From positions 5,036 through 21,692 of the forward strand of contig DKBN01000048.1 of the NCBI GenBank assembly GCA_002451235.1: a DNA stretch of 16,657 nucleotides, in the 5' to 3' direction. The notes under the pieces are model-generated. The model had not been told where the DNA came from. It saw only the letters and a list, made by a program, of their open reading frames with translations, and searched no databases. This DNA comes from Patescibacteria group bacterium UBA6899 (GTDB taxonomy: Bacteria; Patescibacteriota; Minisyncoccia; Phycocordibacterales; UBA6899). Made by a program: the position numbers and the translations under genes. Positions 1-6,692 of the stretch are shown piece by piece; within the stretch, counting starts at the first letter, position 1; every line of letters begins with the position of its first letter.

Positions 1-1
1 C

Positions 2-541
2 GGCGAGATCCGCGACAAGGAAACGGCACAGCTCGCTATCCAAGCAGCCCTGACTGGCCACCTCGTGTTCTCGACCCTGCACACGAACACATCCGCGGGC
101 GTGATCCCGCGATTGATCGACATGGAGGTCGATCCGTATCTGATCGCACCGACACTCGTGCTTGCTATCGGCCAACGCTTGATGCGCACTCTTTGCCCCG
201 ACTCAAAGAAGCCTGTTCCGGTCACCGAGAGCATGCGTCTCATGATCGAGAAACAGTTCTCGGACCTGCCAGAGTCCGTCCGAAAGACCTTACCGATCCC
301 AGACCATGTGTATGACGCGATGCCCTCGCCCTCGTGTCCTGGCGGGACCAAGGGGCGTATAGGCGTGTATGAGTTCTTACGCATGGACAGAGAACTTGAG
401 CATGTCATCCTCACGAACCCGGTCGAGCCGGCCGTGTATGAGGCCGCGCGGAAGAAAGGAATGCTCACGATGAAGGATGATGCGCTCCAAAAGGCCTTCG
501 CGGGGACCATTCCTTTTGAAGAAGTGAATAATATCGTATAA
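2..541 (+). CDS. pilB: Type IV pilus extension ATPase PilB (GspE family), 3' part only
   Basis: This is the C-terminal 179 residues of a GspE/PilB secretion ATPase; the 5' end lies before the window. The frame opens with the tail of the Walker B motif (GEIRD), followed by the His-box region ([16 protein letters not shown]) and the arginine-containing [13 protein letters not shown] and GQRLMR segments typical of PilB rather than Pil[11 protein letters not shown] segment near the end is also PilB/GspE-specific. PilB hydrolyses ATP on the cytoplasmic side of the platform protein PilC to polymerise pilins. Family members usually carry a four-cysteine zinc motif (CxxC...CxxC). Here only one Cys of each pair remains (codons at 194-196 and 335-337), and the second half is shortened to [10 protein letters not shown]. 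The TAA stop sits inside a TATAAT box that probably serves the next gene, 10 nt downstream. Confidence 0.95.
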   Translation, partial: GEIRDKETAQLAIQAALTGHLVFSTLHTNTSAGVIPRLIDMEVDPYLIAPTLVLAIGQRLMRTLCPDSKKPVPVTESMRLMIEKQFSDLPESVRKTLPIPDHVYDAMPSPSCPGGTKGRIGVYEFLRMDRELEHVILTNPVEPAVYEAARKKGMLTMKDDALQKAFAGTIPFEEVNNIV

Positions 542-542
542 T
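537..542 (+). promoter_or_regulatory. Candidate -10 box for the receiver-protein gene
   Basis: A perfect TATAAT overlaps the pilB stop codon and lies 9 nt before the ATG at 552. A weak -35 (TTTTGA, 514-519) sits 17 nt upstream. Transcription would start almost at the start codon. AT-rich stop-codon context could also produce this by chance. Confidence 0.4.
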
Positions 543-551
543 AGTATCACT

Positions 552-953
552 ATGGCAACCGAACATCGCACCGGAAAGAAGATCTTCATCATCGACGACG
601 ATGCGTTCCTTCTCGAGATGTACGCCCTGAAGTTCACACAAAAGGGGTTCGAGGTCGAGTCCGCTCCCGGAACGTTGGAGGCGCTAGAGAAACTGCGCGG
701 AGGGTATGAGCCGGACATCATGCTGGTCGACATCGTTATGCCGACCATGGACGGGTTCGAATTCCTTGCAAAGATCAAAGAGGAAAATTTAGCACAGCGA
801 TCGGTGATCATCGTACTCTCGAATTTAGGCCAACCGGAAGACATCGACAAAGGTATCAAGCTCGGCGCATCCGGATACATCATCAAGGCGTCCGCAACGC
901 CATCGGAAGTGGTCGAGAAGGTCGAGGAAGTGGTCTCGAAAAAGAACAAATAA
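552..953 (+). CDS. Stand-alone CheY-like response regulator receiver protein
   Basis: The protein is 133 aa and consists of one receiver domain with no output domain. The acidic pocket is IIDDD (D15-D17), the phospho-acceptor is D60 in DIMLVDIVMP, the switch Ser is S90 in VLSNL, and the conserved Lys is K112 in YIIKAS. All phosphorylation residues are therefore present. Single-domain regulators of this type (PilG/PilH-like) modulate pilus motors or act in phosphorelays. Its position between pilB and pilT suggests it controls the extension/retraction balance, which is inference. No histidine kinase is encoded in the window. The start follows pilB by 10 nt with no Shine-Dalgarno sequence; a TATAAT lies 9 nt upstream. 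Confidence 0.92.
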   Translation: MATEHRTGKKIFIIDDDAFLLEMYALKFTQKGFEVESAPGTLEALEKLRGGYEPDIMLVDIVMPTMDGFEFLAKIKEENLAQRSVIIVLSNLGQPEDIDKGIKLGASGYIIKASATPSEVVEKVEEVVSKKNK

Positions 954-963
954 TTCCGAGTGC

Positions 964-2037
964 ATGTCGACTGCCGCAGAATACAAGAAGGAGCTGGAGG
1001 ACCTCGTGCTCACAGTGATCCACGAGAACGCCTCGGACCTCCACCTTGTCGCTGGGCGTCATCCGACGCTACGCGTAGCCGGAGAACTTATCCCGTTAGT
1101 GAAGAAGGCGGTCCTGACCGAGGCAGACACGCTCGGACTTGCTGGCGAGCTGATGGAGGACCATAACTACAAGCTGTTCCTTGAATCGCGCGAAATGGAT
1201 TTTTCATTCAGTTTCGGGAAAGAAGCCAGATTCCGTGGCAACGCGTTCTTCCAGAAGGGGTCCGTCGCGGTCGCGCTCCGTCTCATCCCAAAACAGATCA
1301 AAACGCTACGCGAGCTCTCGCTTCCACCGGTCCTTGAGATGTTCACAAGGCGCAAGCAGGGTTTTTTTCTCGTCGTCGGTCCGGTCGGGCAAGGAAAATC
1401 GACGACGCTGGCTTCCATGGTCGAAATGGTCAATAAGGAGCGGGCAGAGAATATCATCACTATCGAGGATCCGATCGAATATGTCTTCACGCCGGACCGT
1501 TCCATCATCAGTCAGCGCGAAGTGCGCTCCGATACGGTGGATTTCCATGTAGCTCTCAAGGCGGTGTTCCGCGAGGATGTCGATATCATTCTGATCGGCG
1601 AGATGCGCGGACTTGAGACGATCTCGACAGCCGTGACCGCTGCCGAGACCGGGCATCTTGTGTTCTCGACACTCCATACGAATAATGCCGCGCAAACGAT
1701 CGATCGCATCATCGACTCATTCCCCCCGGAACAACAAGACCAGATCCGTGTCCAGTTGGCCGGGTCTTTGGCCGGGATCTTCTCGCAGCGGTTGGTCCCG
1801 AAGATCTCGGGTGGGCTCGTTCCTGCCTACGAGCTTCTGATCAACAACAACGCGGTCGCCAACCTGATCCGCGAACGCCGAACGCACGAGGTCCCGATGG
1901 TCATCGAAACGTCCTCAGAGCTAGGAATGATCGATATGAATCGCTCCCTCGCTGAACTTGTCAGAAACGGCGAGATCACCGCTGAGAATGCCTACTTGCA
2001 TTCCTTCAACCCGCGCGCCCTCGAACGGATGCTGTGA
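964..2037 (+). CDS. pilT: Type IV pilus retraction ATPase PilT
   Basis: The 357-aa length is normal for PilT, a hexameric ATPase that depolymerises pili and powers twitching and DNA uptake. Residues 1-110 form the PAS-like N-terminal domain (SDLHLVAGRHPTLRVAGEL). The ATPase core shows Walker A GPVGQGKSTT (139-148), the Asp box ITIEDPIEY (165-173, catalytic E168), Walker B DVDIILIGEMR (205-215) and the His box [12 protein letters not shown] (229-240). The PilT-specific motif (AIRNLIRE in classical proteins) appears as VANLIRER at 298-305, which separates it from PilB. Walker A has V and Q where GPTGSGKS is usual, and the residue after GEMR is G instead of D. It starts 10 nt after the receiver gene. 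Confidence 0.96.
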   Translation: MSTAAEYKKELEDLVLTVIHENASDLHLVAGRHPTLRVAGELIPLVKKAVLTEADTLGLAGELMEDHNYKLFLESREMDFSFSFGKEARFRGNAFFQKGSVAVALRLIPKQIKTLRELSLPPVLEMFTRRKQGFFLVVGPVGQGKSTTLASMVEMVNKERAENIITIEDPIEYVFTPDRSIISQREVRSDTVDFHVALKAVFREDVDIILIGEMRGLETISTAVTAAETGHLVFSTLHTNNAAQTIDRIIDSFPPEQQDQIRVQLAGSLAGIFSQRLVPKISGGLVPAYELLINNNAVANLIRERRTHEVPMVIETSSELGMIDMNRSLAELVRNGEITAENAYLHSFNPRALERML

Positions 2038-2050
2038 TCCGAAGCATCCG
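2026..2050 (+). terminator. Hairpin at the pilT stop codon, possible weak terminator
   Basis: A perfect 7-bp stem (CGGATGC 2026-2032 with GCATCCG 2044-2050) encloses an 11-nt loop containing the pilT stop codon. It is followed by a pyrimidine/T-rich run (2051-2071) but no clean U-tract. It could end or attenuate the pilB-pilT transcript. Confidence 0.35.
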
Positions 2051-2187
2051 CTCCCTACTTTGTTGTATTTCCCTCAATTCCATTCGCGGCACTTTTTTCT
2101 ACAGCCATGGGGATCATTCCTCACGGTTCGTATCACATCGAATTACCTGACCTCAAGACATGCATCGGCTTTGCCCGAACCCCTCGA
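2051..2187. other. Intergenic region between pilT and pilC
   Basis: The whole pilT-pilC gap is 191 bp. Apart from the hairpin at its start and the promoter at its end, I see no gene, tRNA or clear repeat. It includes a short T-run (2093-2098). Confidence 0.5.
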
Positions 2188-2216
2188 TTGTCATTATTGA
2201 TAAAAATGGCGATAAT
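2188..2216 (+). promoter_or_regulatory. Promoter for pilC
   Basis: The -35 is TTGTCA (2188-2193), the spacer is exactly 17 nt and the -10 is GATAAT (2211-2216). This is the best sigma70-type match in the window. The expected transcription start (about 2222-2224) leaves a 5' leader of only about 5-7 nt before the ATG at 2229, too short for a Shine-Dalgarno sequence. Confidence 0.65.
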
Positions 2217-2228
2217 AAGCTGTAATCT

Positions 2229-3437
2229 ATGCTTTACCGGTACACAGCGATAGATCAGCAAACGAATACCGAGCGAGAAGGGTCCATTGAAGCGACCAAC
2301 GTAGACATCGCCATCGCTGCACTCCAGCGGCGCAGGATGATCATCGTCAAGATCCATGGCGTGGATGATATTAAGCCATGGGAGAAGCTCTTGACCCACG
2401 AGAGATCGGTGAAATATCGCGATGTGGTCATCCTTTCCCGCCAGATCGCGACCCTTTTCAAGGCGCAGGTCTCGGCGTTGCGAGTGTTCCAAATGCTCTC
2501 GACCCAAGTGGAGAACCCGACGCTTCGGAAACGGCTTGATGAGATCGCAGAGGACATCCAGGCCGGGGTATCTCTTTCCGGAGCGCTCGGGAAACATCCT
2601 GAGGTATTCTCGAATTTCTACGTCAATATGGTGAAGGCGGGAGAAGAGTCTGGAAATCTATCCAACACCTTCCTCTATCTGGCGGACTATCTCGACCGTT
2701 CCTATGAGCTGATCGCGAAGATCCGCAACGCGCTCTTATATCCTGCGTTGGTCATCATTGTGTTCATCTCCGTGATGGTCCTTATGCTTGTCATCGTTAT
2801 TCCGAAGCTCTCCGCGATCATCCTCGAGGCGGGAGGAGATATCCCTATCTATACGAAGATCACCATCGCGCTTTCGAACCTCTTTGTCAATTACGGCCTC
2901 TATATGCTCGTCCTCTTGGCGCTCGGCGTCGCAGGGATCTGGTTCTATGCCCGCTCGTCAGAGGGGAGGGTTCGGATCTCCTCTACCATTCTCGCGATGC
3001 CGTATTTCGGTGACCTCTATCGAAAATTCTTCCTTGCGCGCATAGCGGATAACATGAATACGATGCTCGTCTCCGGGATCGCTGTCGTCCATGCCGTTGA
3101 GGTTACGGCGGACGTTGTCGGGAACCAGATCTATCGCGATGCACTCCTCGACACCGCGCAGAAGGTACGTACCGGAAGCTCACTTTCGAATGCCATGGCG
3201 GAGCATCCGGAGATCCCCCAGATCATGGTGCAGATGATAAAGGTCGGCGAGGAGACCGGCGAGGTAGGGAATATCCTCGATACTTTGGCGAAATTCTACA
3301 AACGTGAAGTAGATAGCGCGGTAGAGACATTGATCGGTCTCATCGAGCCAGCGATGATCGTCCTACTCGGCATCGGGGTCGGTTTCTTGCTTACTTCGGT
3401 CTTGATGCCGATCTACAACATGACGAGCGCCTTCTGA
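2229..3437 (+). CDS. pilC: Type IV pilus inner-membrane platform protein PilC (GspF family)
   Basis: The 402-aa length matches the PilC/GspF family, which forms the membrane platform that couples the PilB and PilT motors to pilin insertion. Two homologous cytoplasmic T2SF domains are visible (about 65-190 and 265-395). Each carries the family signature, GEESG (138-142) and GEETG (340-344). Three hydrophobic segments are predicted: 171-192, 222-241 and 372-394. The N-terminal YRYTAIDQQTNTEREGSIEA strand pattern is also typical. It has its own promoter and no Shine-Dalgarno sequence, so it probably starts a new transcription unit that may continue into the ABC genes 53 nt downstream. Confidence 0.96.
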   Translation: MLYRYTAIDQQTNTEREGSIEATNVDIAIAALQRRRMIIVKIHGVDDIKPWEKLLTHERSVKYRDVVILSRQIATLFKAQVSALRVFQMLSTQVENPTLRKRLDEIAEDIQAGVSLSGALGKHPEVFSNFYVNMVKAGEESGNLSNTFLYLADYLDRSYELIAKIRNALLYPALVIIVFISVMVLMLVIVIPKLSAIILEAGGDIPIYTKITIALSNLFVNYGLYMLVLLALGVAGIWFYARSSEGRVRISSTILAMPYFGDLYRKFFLARIADNMNTMLVSGIAVVHAVEVTADVVGNQIYRDALLDTAQKVRTGSSLSNAMAEHPEIPQIMVQMIKVGEETGEVGNILDTLAKFYKREVDSAVETLIGLIEPAMIVLLGIGVGFLLTSVLMPIYNMTSAF

Positions 3438-3490
3438 CGCGAGTATTGCTTTTTGGCTGACAAGGGTGTTTAAATTGGCGGTATTCAACT

Positions 3491-4225
3491 ATGGAAAGCA
3501 TCGTCATGAAGGGATTGACGAAGGAGTATGATACGGCGAGCGGCCCGGTCGCCGCGGTTCGCGACCTTTCCCTTGCGATCCCATCCGGGAACGTATTCGG
3601 ATTTCTCGGGCCCAACGGCTCCGGAAAGACCACCACAATGAAGATGCTCGTGGGGCTCGCGCGCCCGACCAAGGGCGAGATCTCAATTCTAGGCGGGTCT
3701 CCCTCCGACATCGAAGTGAGGAAACAGTTTGGTTTCATGCCCGAATCCCCGGCATTTTATTTGTATCTGACCGGAAGGGAATTCCTGAAGCTCATCGCCG
3801 ACATTTTCGATCTCGCGGAGAAGGAGCGCCGCATCTCCGAAGTGCTCGACGAGGTCGAACTTTCGCACAGCGCCGACCGGCAGATCCGCACCTATTCGAA
3901 GGGGATGCTGCAGCGGTTGGGGCTCGCGCAAGCGCTCCTCAACGATCCCAAGGTGCTCTTTCTTGACGAGCCGCTCGATGGGCTCGATCCGCTTGGAAGA
4001 TCGGACATCAAGCGCATTTTCCTGCGCATGAAAGAAAAAAGGATCACGATCTTCTTCAACTCGCATATCTTGGCCGATGTTTCGGAGATCTGTGACCTGG
4101 TCGGCATCATAGATCAGGGTAGTTTGGTCGCGTTCGACACGCCGAGCCGATTGACGAAAGGTTCTTCCGACCTCGAGACGGCATTCGTCGATATGATCCG
4201 CAAGAAACGGGCAAACAGAACATGA
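3491..4225 (+). CDS. ABC transporter ATP-binding subunit (ABC-2/export type)
   Basis: The protein has 244 aa with a complete nucleotide-binding domain: Walker A GPNGSGKTT (40-48), a Q-loop region FGFMPE (80-85, with Glu where Gln is classical, common in DrrA/CcmA-type proteins), signature YSKGMLQRLG (135-144), Walker B VLFLDEP (155-161, catalytic E160), D-loop DGLDP and switch His H192. The signature reads YSKGM rather than LSGGQ, which is common in export ATPases paired with ABC-2 permeases. The permease gene follows after 4 nt, so they form one transporter. The substrate cannot be read from the sequence. The setting inside a pilus locus suggests a role linked to envelope or pilus biogenesis, which is inference. 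Confidence 0.93.
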   Translation: MESIVMKGLTKEYDTASGPVAAVRDLSLAIPSGNVFGFLGPNGSGKTTTMKMLVGLARPTKGEISILGGSPSDIEVRKQFGFMPESPAFYLYLTGREFLKLIADIFDLAEKERRISEVLDEVELSHSADRQIRTYSKGMLQRLGLAQALLNDPKVLFLDEPLDGLDPLGRSDIKRIFLRMKEKRITIFFNSHILADVSEICDLVGIIDQGSLVAFDTPSRLTKGSSDLETAFVDMIRKKRANRT

Positions 4226-4229
4226 ACAT

Positions 4230-5000
4230 ATGATACGACGCGTGCTTGCCATCGCCATCAATACGTTCCGTGAGACCTTCCGCGACAGGATCCTCTGGTC
4301 CGCGCTCGTGGTCGCGCTCGTGATCATCGCTTTCTCCTTATTCGTCGGGTCGATCTCTCTCGGGCAGGAGGCGCGCATGGTCGTGGATTTCGGCGTCGCT
4401 GCGATCTATGTGCTACAGATCTTCATCGCCATCTTCATCGGTTCGATGCTCATCTATAAAGAGATGGAACGAAAGACATTCTATCTTATCATCCCGAAGC
4501 CCCTGCGGCGCGAAGAGATCATCGCGGGGAAGTGCATCGGACTCTCGGCGACGGTGCTGACCGTGACCGCGCTCTCGACCCTCGCGCTTTTCACCGTCCT
4601 TTTTGTGGAGGGCGTGCATGGTTTCTATCTCCCGATATTGCTTTCCATCGCGTATACCACGGCAGAATCGGTGTTATTGATCCTTTTGAGTATCCTGTTC
4701 TCGGGGTTGACCTCACCCATCCTCTCCGCGGTCTATACCACGGCATTCTATCTCATTGGGCACTCCAGTGAGACGCTGCGCGCGATCATCGCCGCGACCG
4801 ATTCGACGTTCACAAAAGGAGTATTACAGACGGCGTATTATATCCTCCCAAACCTGGAGAAGTTCAATATACGAAATGAGATCGTCTATGGCACACATCC
4901 GGATGTCCGAAGCATCGCCCTGGTCGCGATCTACTTCGTCTGTTATGCCATCTTTCTATTCCTGCTCGCACGCGCGATGCTCGAGCGCAAGGAATTTTAG
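4230..5000 (+). CDS. ABC-2 type transporter permease subunit
   Basis: The protein has 256 aa and six predicted membrane helices (about 21-41, 53-75, 102-126, 132-157, 160-177 and 227-248). The N-terminal amphipathic segment (INTFRETFRDRILW), the cytoplasmic ERKTFYLIIPKPLRREEIIAGK loop and the YLIGHSSE segment recall NosY-like/ABC-2 family membrane proteins. With the preceding ATPase it would form a dimeric exporter. It starts 4 nt after the ATPase stop with no obvious ribosome-binding site, so translation is probably coupled. The stop codon directly abuts the next gene's TTG. Confidence 0.88.
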   Translation: MIRRVLAIAINTFRETFRDRILWSALVVALVIIAFSLFVGSISLGQEARMVVDFGVAAIYVLQIFIAIFIGSMLIYKEMERKTFYLIIPKPLRREEIIAGKCIGLSATVLTVTALSTLALFTVLFVEGVHGFYLPILLSIAYTTAESVLLILLSILFSGLTSPILSAVYTTAFYLIGHSSETLRAIIAATDSTFTKGVLQTAYYILPNLEKFNIRNEIVYGTHPDVRSIALVAIYFVCYAIFLFLLARAMLERKEF

Positions 5001-5849
5001 TTGAATGAGGTCATGAATCTTGCCATACCGAGAACATACCGCACTGCCGTAGCCGTCTTATTATGCCTCAGTTTCCTTTCTCTGAGTGTGTTCGCGCAAC
5101 ATACATATGATGCGTCCCAGCATGCCGATCCGCGCGCACCCGTCCACAAATTCGTTCTTCCTGCCTCGGTCGTCCAATACACCGCCTTTGGGTTCCGGTC
5201 CGTGTTGGCCGACACCTACTGGGTCATGGCGATTCAAGATTACCTCAAATGGGATAGTGTTGATACATATTATCCCGAATATTTCTCGATCATTTCCGCT
5301 CTTGACCCGAAATTCGAATATCCCTACCTTTTCGGTATCCTAACGATCCCTTCGGAAAAAGTCCTGAGATCGAAAGAATGGCTAGAGAAGCTCGTGGACC
5401 GGGGAGCGATGGCGTTGCCAAATGATTGGAACATCCCGTTCTCGGCTGCAGTGGAATATCACACGGTATGGAAAGATGTTGCGAGCGCGACGGGATTGCT
5501 TAGGAGGGCGGTGGCGATCCCGGATAGCCCGGAGATCGTACAGAGGACATACGCTATCTACCTCATGCGCAAAGGGACGGATTATGAGCAATCCCGTGCG
5601 CTCCTTACCGCCATCCGAGACACGAGCGACAACCCGGAGACCAAAAGGATCATTGAAGAGAAGCTCACGCTTCTAGACTATCTCGAACTCCTCACCCGAG
5701 CGTCGCAAACCTACAAAGAACGATTTGGTTCATATCCGGTATCAGTGGAGCGTCTCGTTGGTGCTCTTCACATTCTCCCATTGCCAGAAGATCTGAAAAA
5801 ATACCCGGTCGCGATCGACCTAAGTACGGGGAACGCATTCGTGCGTTAA
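5001..5849 (+). CDS. Exported TPR-like helical-repeat protein with a pilin-like C-terminal tail
   Basis: The protein has 282 aa from TTG 5001, which has AAGGA at 4989-4993, 7 nt upstream. ATG 5013 (278 aa) is the alternative. A signal peptide or anchor is clear: RTYRTAVAVLLCLSFLSLSVFA (11-32), with a likely signal-peptidase site after VFA32. A conserved-looking block (FGFRSVLADTYWVMAIQDYL, 63-82) precedes helical pairs resembling TPRs (about 85-230). The last 45 residues (238-282) read YKERFGSYP-(x3)-ERLV...LPLPEDLKKYPVAID, resembling the region after the pilin helix (Y...GSYP...LV...P.D...Y). Similar exported TPR proteins are known next to ABC-2 exporters, from general recall only. The function is unknown; it may be an extracytoplasmic partner of the exporter or pilus. 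Confidence 0.8.
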   Translation: MNEVMNLAIPRTYRTAVAVLLCLSFLSLSVFAQHTYDASQHADPRAPVHKFVLPASVVQYTAFGFRSVLADTYWVMAIQDYLKWDSVDTYYPEYFSIISALDPKFEYPYLFGILTIPSEKVLRSKEWLEKLVDRGAMALPNDWNIPFSAAVEYHTVWKDVASATGLLRRAVAIPDSPEIVQRTYAIYLMRKGTDYEQSRALLTAIRDTSDNPETKRIIEEKLTLLDYLELLTRASQTYKERFGSYPVSVERLVGALHILPLPEDLKKYPVAIDLSTGNAFVR

Positions 5850-5880
5850 AAAACGGCCCAAAGCAAAGAGTATTTTCTGT

Positions 5881-5909
5881 TTTACTTATCCACAGAAACG
5901 TGTGATACA
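5881..5909 (+). promoter_or_regulatory. Candidate promoter for pilin 1
   Basis: The -35 is TTTACT (5881-5886), the spacer is 17 nt, and an extended -10 TG-T-GATACA spans 5901-5909. The same TGTGATA core recurs upstream of pilin 2. The expected mRNA leader is about 80 nt. Confidence 0.4.
5886..5894 (+). promoter_or_regulatory. DnaA-box-like site
   Basis: TTATCCACA matches the DnaA box consensus TTATNCACA exactly. It lies between the candidate -35 and -10 of the pilin 1 promoter. I noticed no others nearby, so this is not an origin; it may be a regulatory DnaA site or chance. Confidence 0.35.
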
Positions 5910-5994
5910 TATTGCGCCACGTGGTACCATGACAGAAAGCACACATCATGGTGATGCTACGAGGTAATCAATATTTATTCATTTTTATATACAT

Positions 5995-6576
5995 ATGTTC
6001 AAAGCATTGAAGAACAGGACGCGAGGCTTCACCTTGATCGAGCTCCTCGTCGTCATCGCCATCATCGGCATCCTCTCGTCGGTGGTGTTGGCGTCGCTCT
6101 CGACAGCACGCCAGAAGGCCCGAGACGCCACGCGCATCTCGGACATAAAAAACGTCCAGCTTGCGCTCGAACTTTATTACGACGGGACCCAATCATATCC
6201 CAAGAACGCTGCAGCAGCTACAGCAGACACTGCGGTTGATATTGATGCGGCCAATAATACCAGTGCTGCACTTGTGCCAACCTATATACCCAAAATGCCG
6301 CTCGATCCGCAGAATAGGCACTATAAGTATGTAGCAACGGCGAGCACCGCAAACCCAACAACCGGTTGTGCGAATGCCCCGTGTTCATCATATTCGCTTT
6401 ACGTTAGTCTGGAGAGACAAGACAACCTAGTCTTGGGAACGGATGCTGACCTAGTCGTAACTGGTGTAAATAATGGGACATCAGATGGTGTGACCGGAGG
6501 TACTTATCTTTGTAGCACAACCGCTGCGACCCCAGGCCCCGGTGCACAGGAGTCTTGCTACGATCTCAAGCCGTAA
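5995..6576 (+). CDS. Type IV major pilin, PilA-like (pilin 1)
   Basis: This is a 193-aa prepilin with an 11-residue basic leader (MFKALKNRTRG) cut by PilD before F12. Glu at mature position 5 (E16) is present, and the hydrophobic helix FTLIELLVVIAIIGILSSVV is classical. The helix continues as ARQKARDATRISDIKNVQLALELYYDGTQSYP, typical of pilins from this type of genome. The globular domain has four cysteines (C125, C130, C173, C188), likely two disulfides, and ends SCYDLKP. The tail and CxxxxC pattern are shared with pilin 2. There is no Shine-Dalgarno sequence; the leader is AT-rich. A hairpin terminator follows, so it is probably a single-gene transcript. Confidence 0.93.
   Translation: MFKALKNRTRGFTLIELLVVIAIIGILSSVVLASLSTARQKARDATRISDIKNVQLALELYYDGTQSYPKNAAAATADTAVDIDAANNTSAALVPTYIPKMPLDPQNRHYKYVATASTANPTTGCANAPCSSYSLYVSLERQDNLVLGTDADLVVTGVNNGTSDGVTGGTYLCSTTAATPGPGAQESCYDLKP
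6022..6095 (+). repeat. Direct repeat copy 1 (pilin 1 signal/helix coding segment)
   Basis: Bases 6022-6071 are identical to 6729-6778 (50/50). Similarity continues to 6095 with three differences. It encodes RGFTLIELLVVIAIIGIL onward. Confidence 0.9.
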
Positions 6577-6593
6577 AGTTGAGGACAGAGATC

Positions 6594-6620
6594 CAAAGAC
6601 CGCCCAAACGGCGGTCTTTG
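6594..6620 (+). terminator. Terminator of pilin 1
   Basis: A perfect 11-bp stem (6594-6604 with 6610-6620, CAAAGACCGCC / GGCGGTCTTTG) closes a CAAAC loop 17 nt after the stop codon. The A/T ends of the stem supply the U-run; little U follows it. The terminator after pilin 2 has the same design. Confidence 0.75.
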
Positions 6621-6645
6621 TGCATAAGTGGGTCCGATCATTTGT

Positions 6646-6659
6646 TGTGATAATATAAT
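6646..6659 (+). promoter_or_regulatory. Candidate promoter for pilin 2 (extended -10)
   Basis: TG-T-GATAAT (6646-6654) is an extended -10 matching the TGTGATA core upstream of pilin 1. A perfect TATAAT overlaps at 6654-6659. No clear -35 is seen. It lies 33-38 nt before the ATG at 6693. Confidence 0.55.
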
Positions 6660-6692
6660 AATGATCAGGCAGATTATTGATAACGCCCAACC

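Larger units (their letters stand above)
5850..5994. other. Regulatory intergenic region upstream of pilin 1
   Basis: These 145 bp are AT-rich at both ends and contain no gene. They hold a consensus DnaA box, a candidate extended -10 promoter, the palindrome CCACGTGG (5917-5924) and a small dyad CATCA-tgg-TGATG (5944-5956). The segment just before the ATG (5966-5994) is almost pure A/T with no Shine-Dalgarno sequence. Confidence 0.55.

Noticed and set aside
377..949. Antisense open frame (190 codons) opposite pilB/receiver gene
   Set aside because: Ser/Met-rich shadow sequence with no family resemblance.
3689..4378. Long antisense open frame (229 codons) under the ABC genes
   Set aside because: The protein has no recognisable domain and lies opposite a well-conserved ABC ATPase; it is a by-product of codon bias.
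5886..5894. Replication origin at the DnaA box
   Set aside because: Only one box was noticed, with no dnaA/dnaN neighbours and no cluster.
5983..5990. TATA-like bases just before pilin 1 ATG as a leaderless promoter
   Set aside because: The spacing and sequence do not match the 6-nt geometry seen elsewhere; this is simply AT-rich leader and the upstream extended -10 is better.
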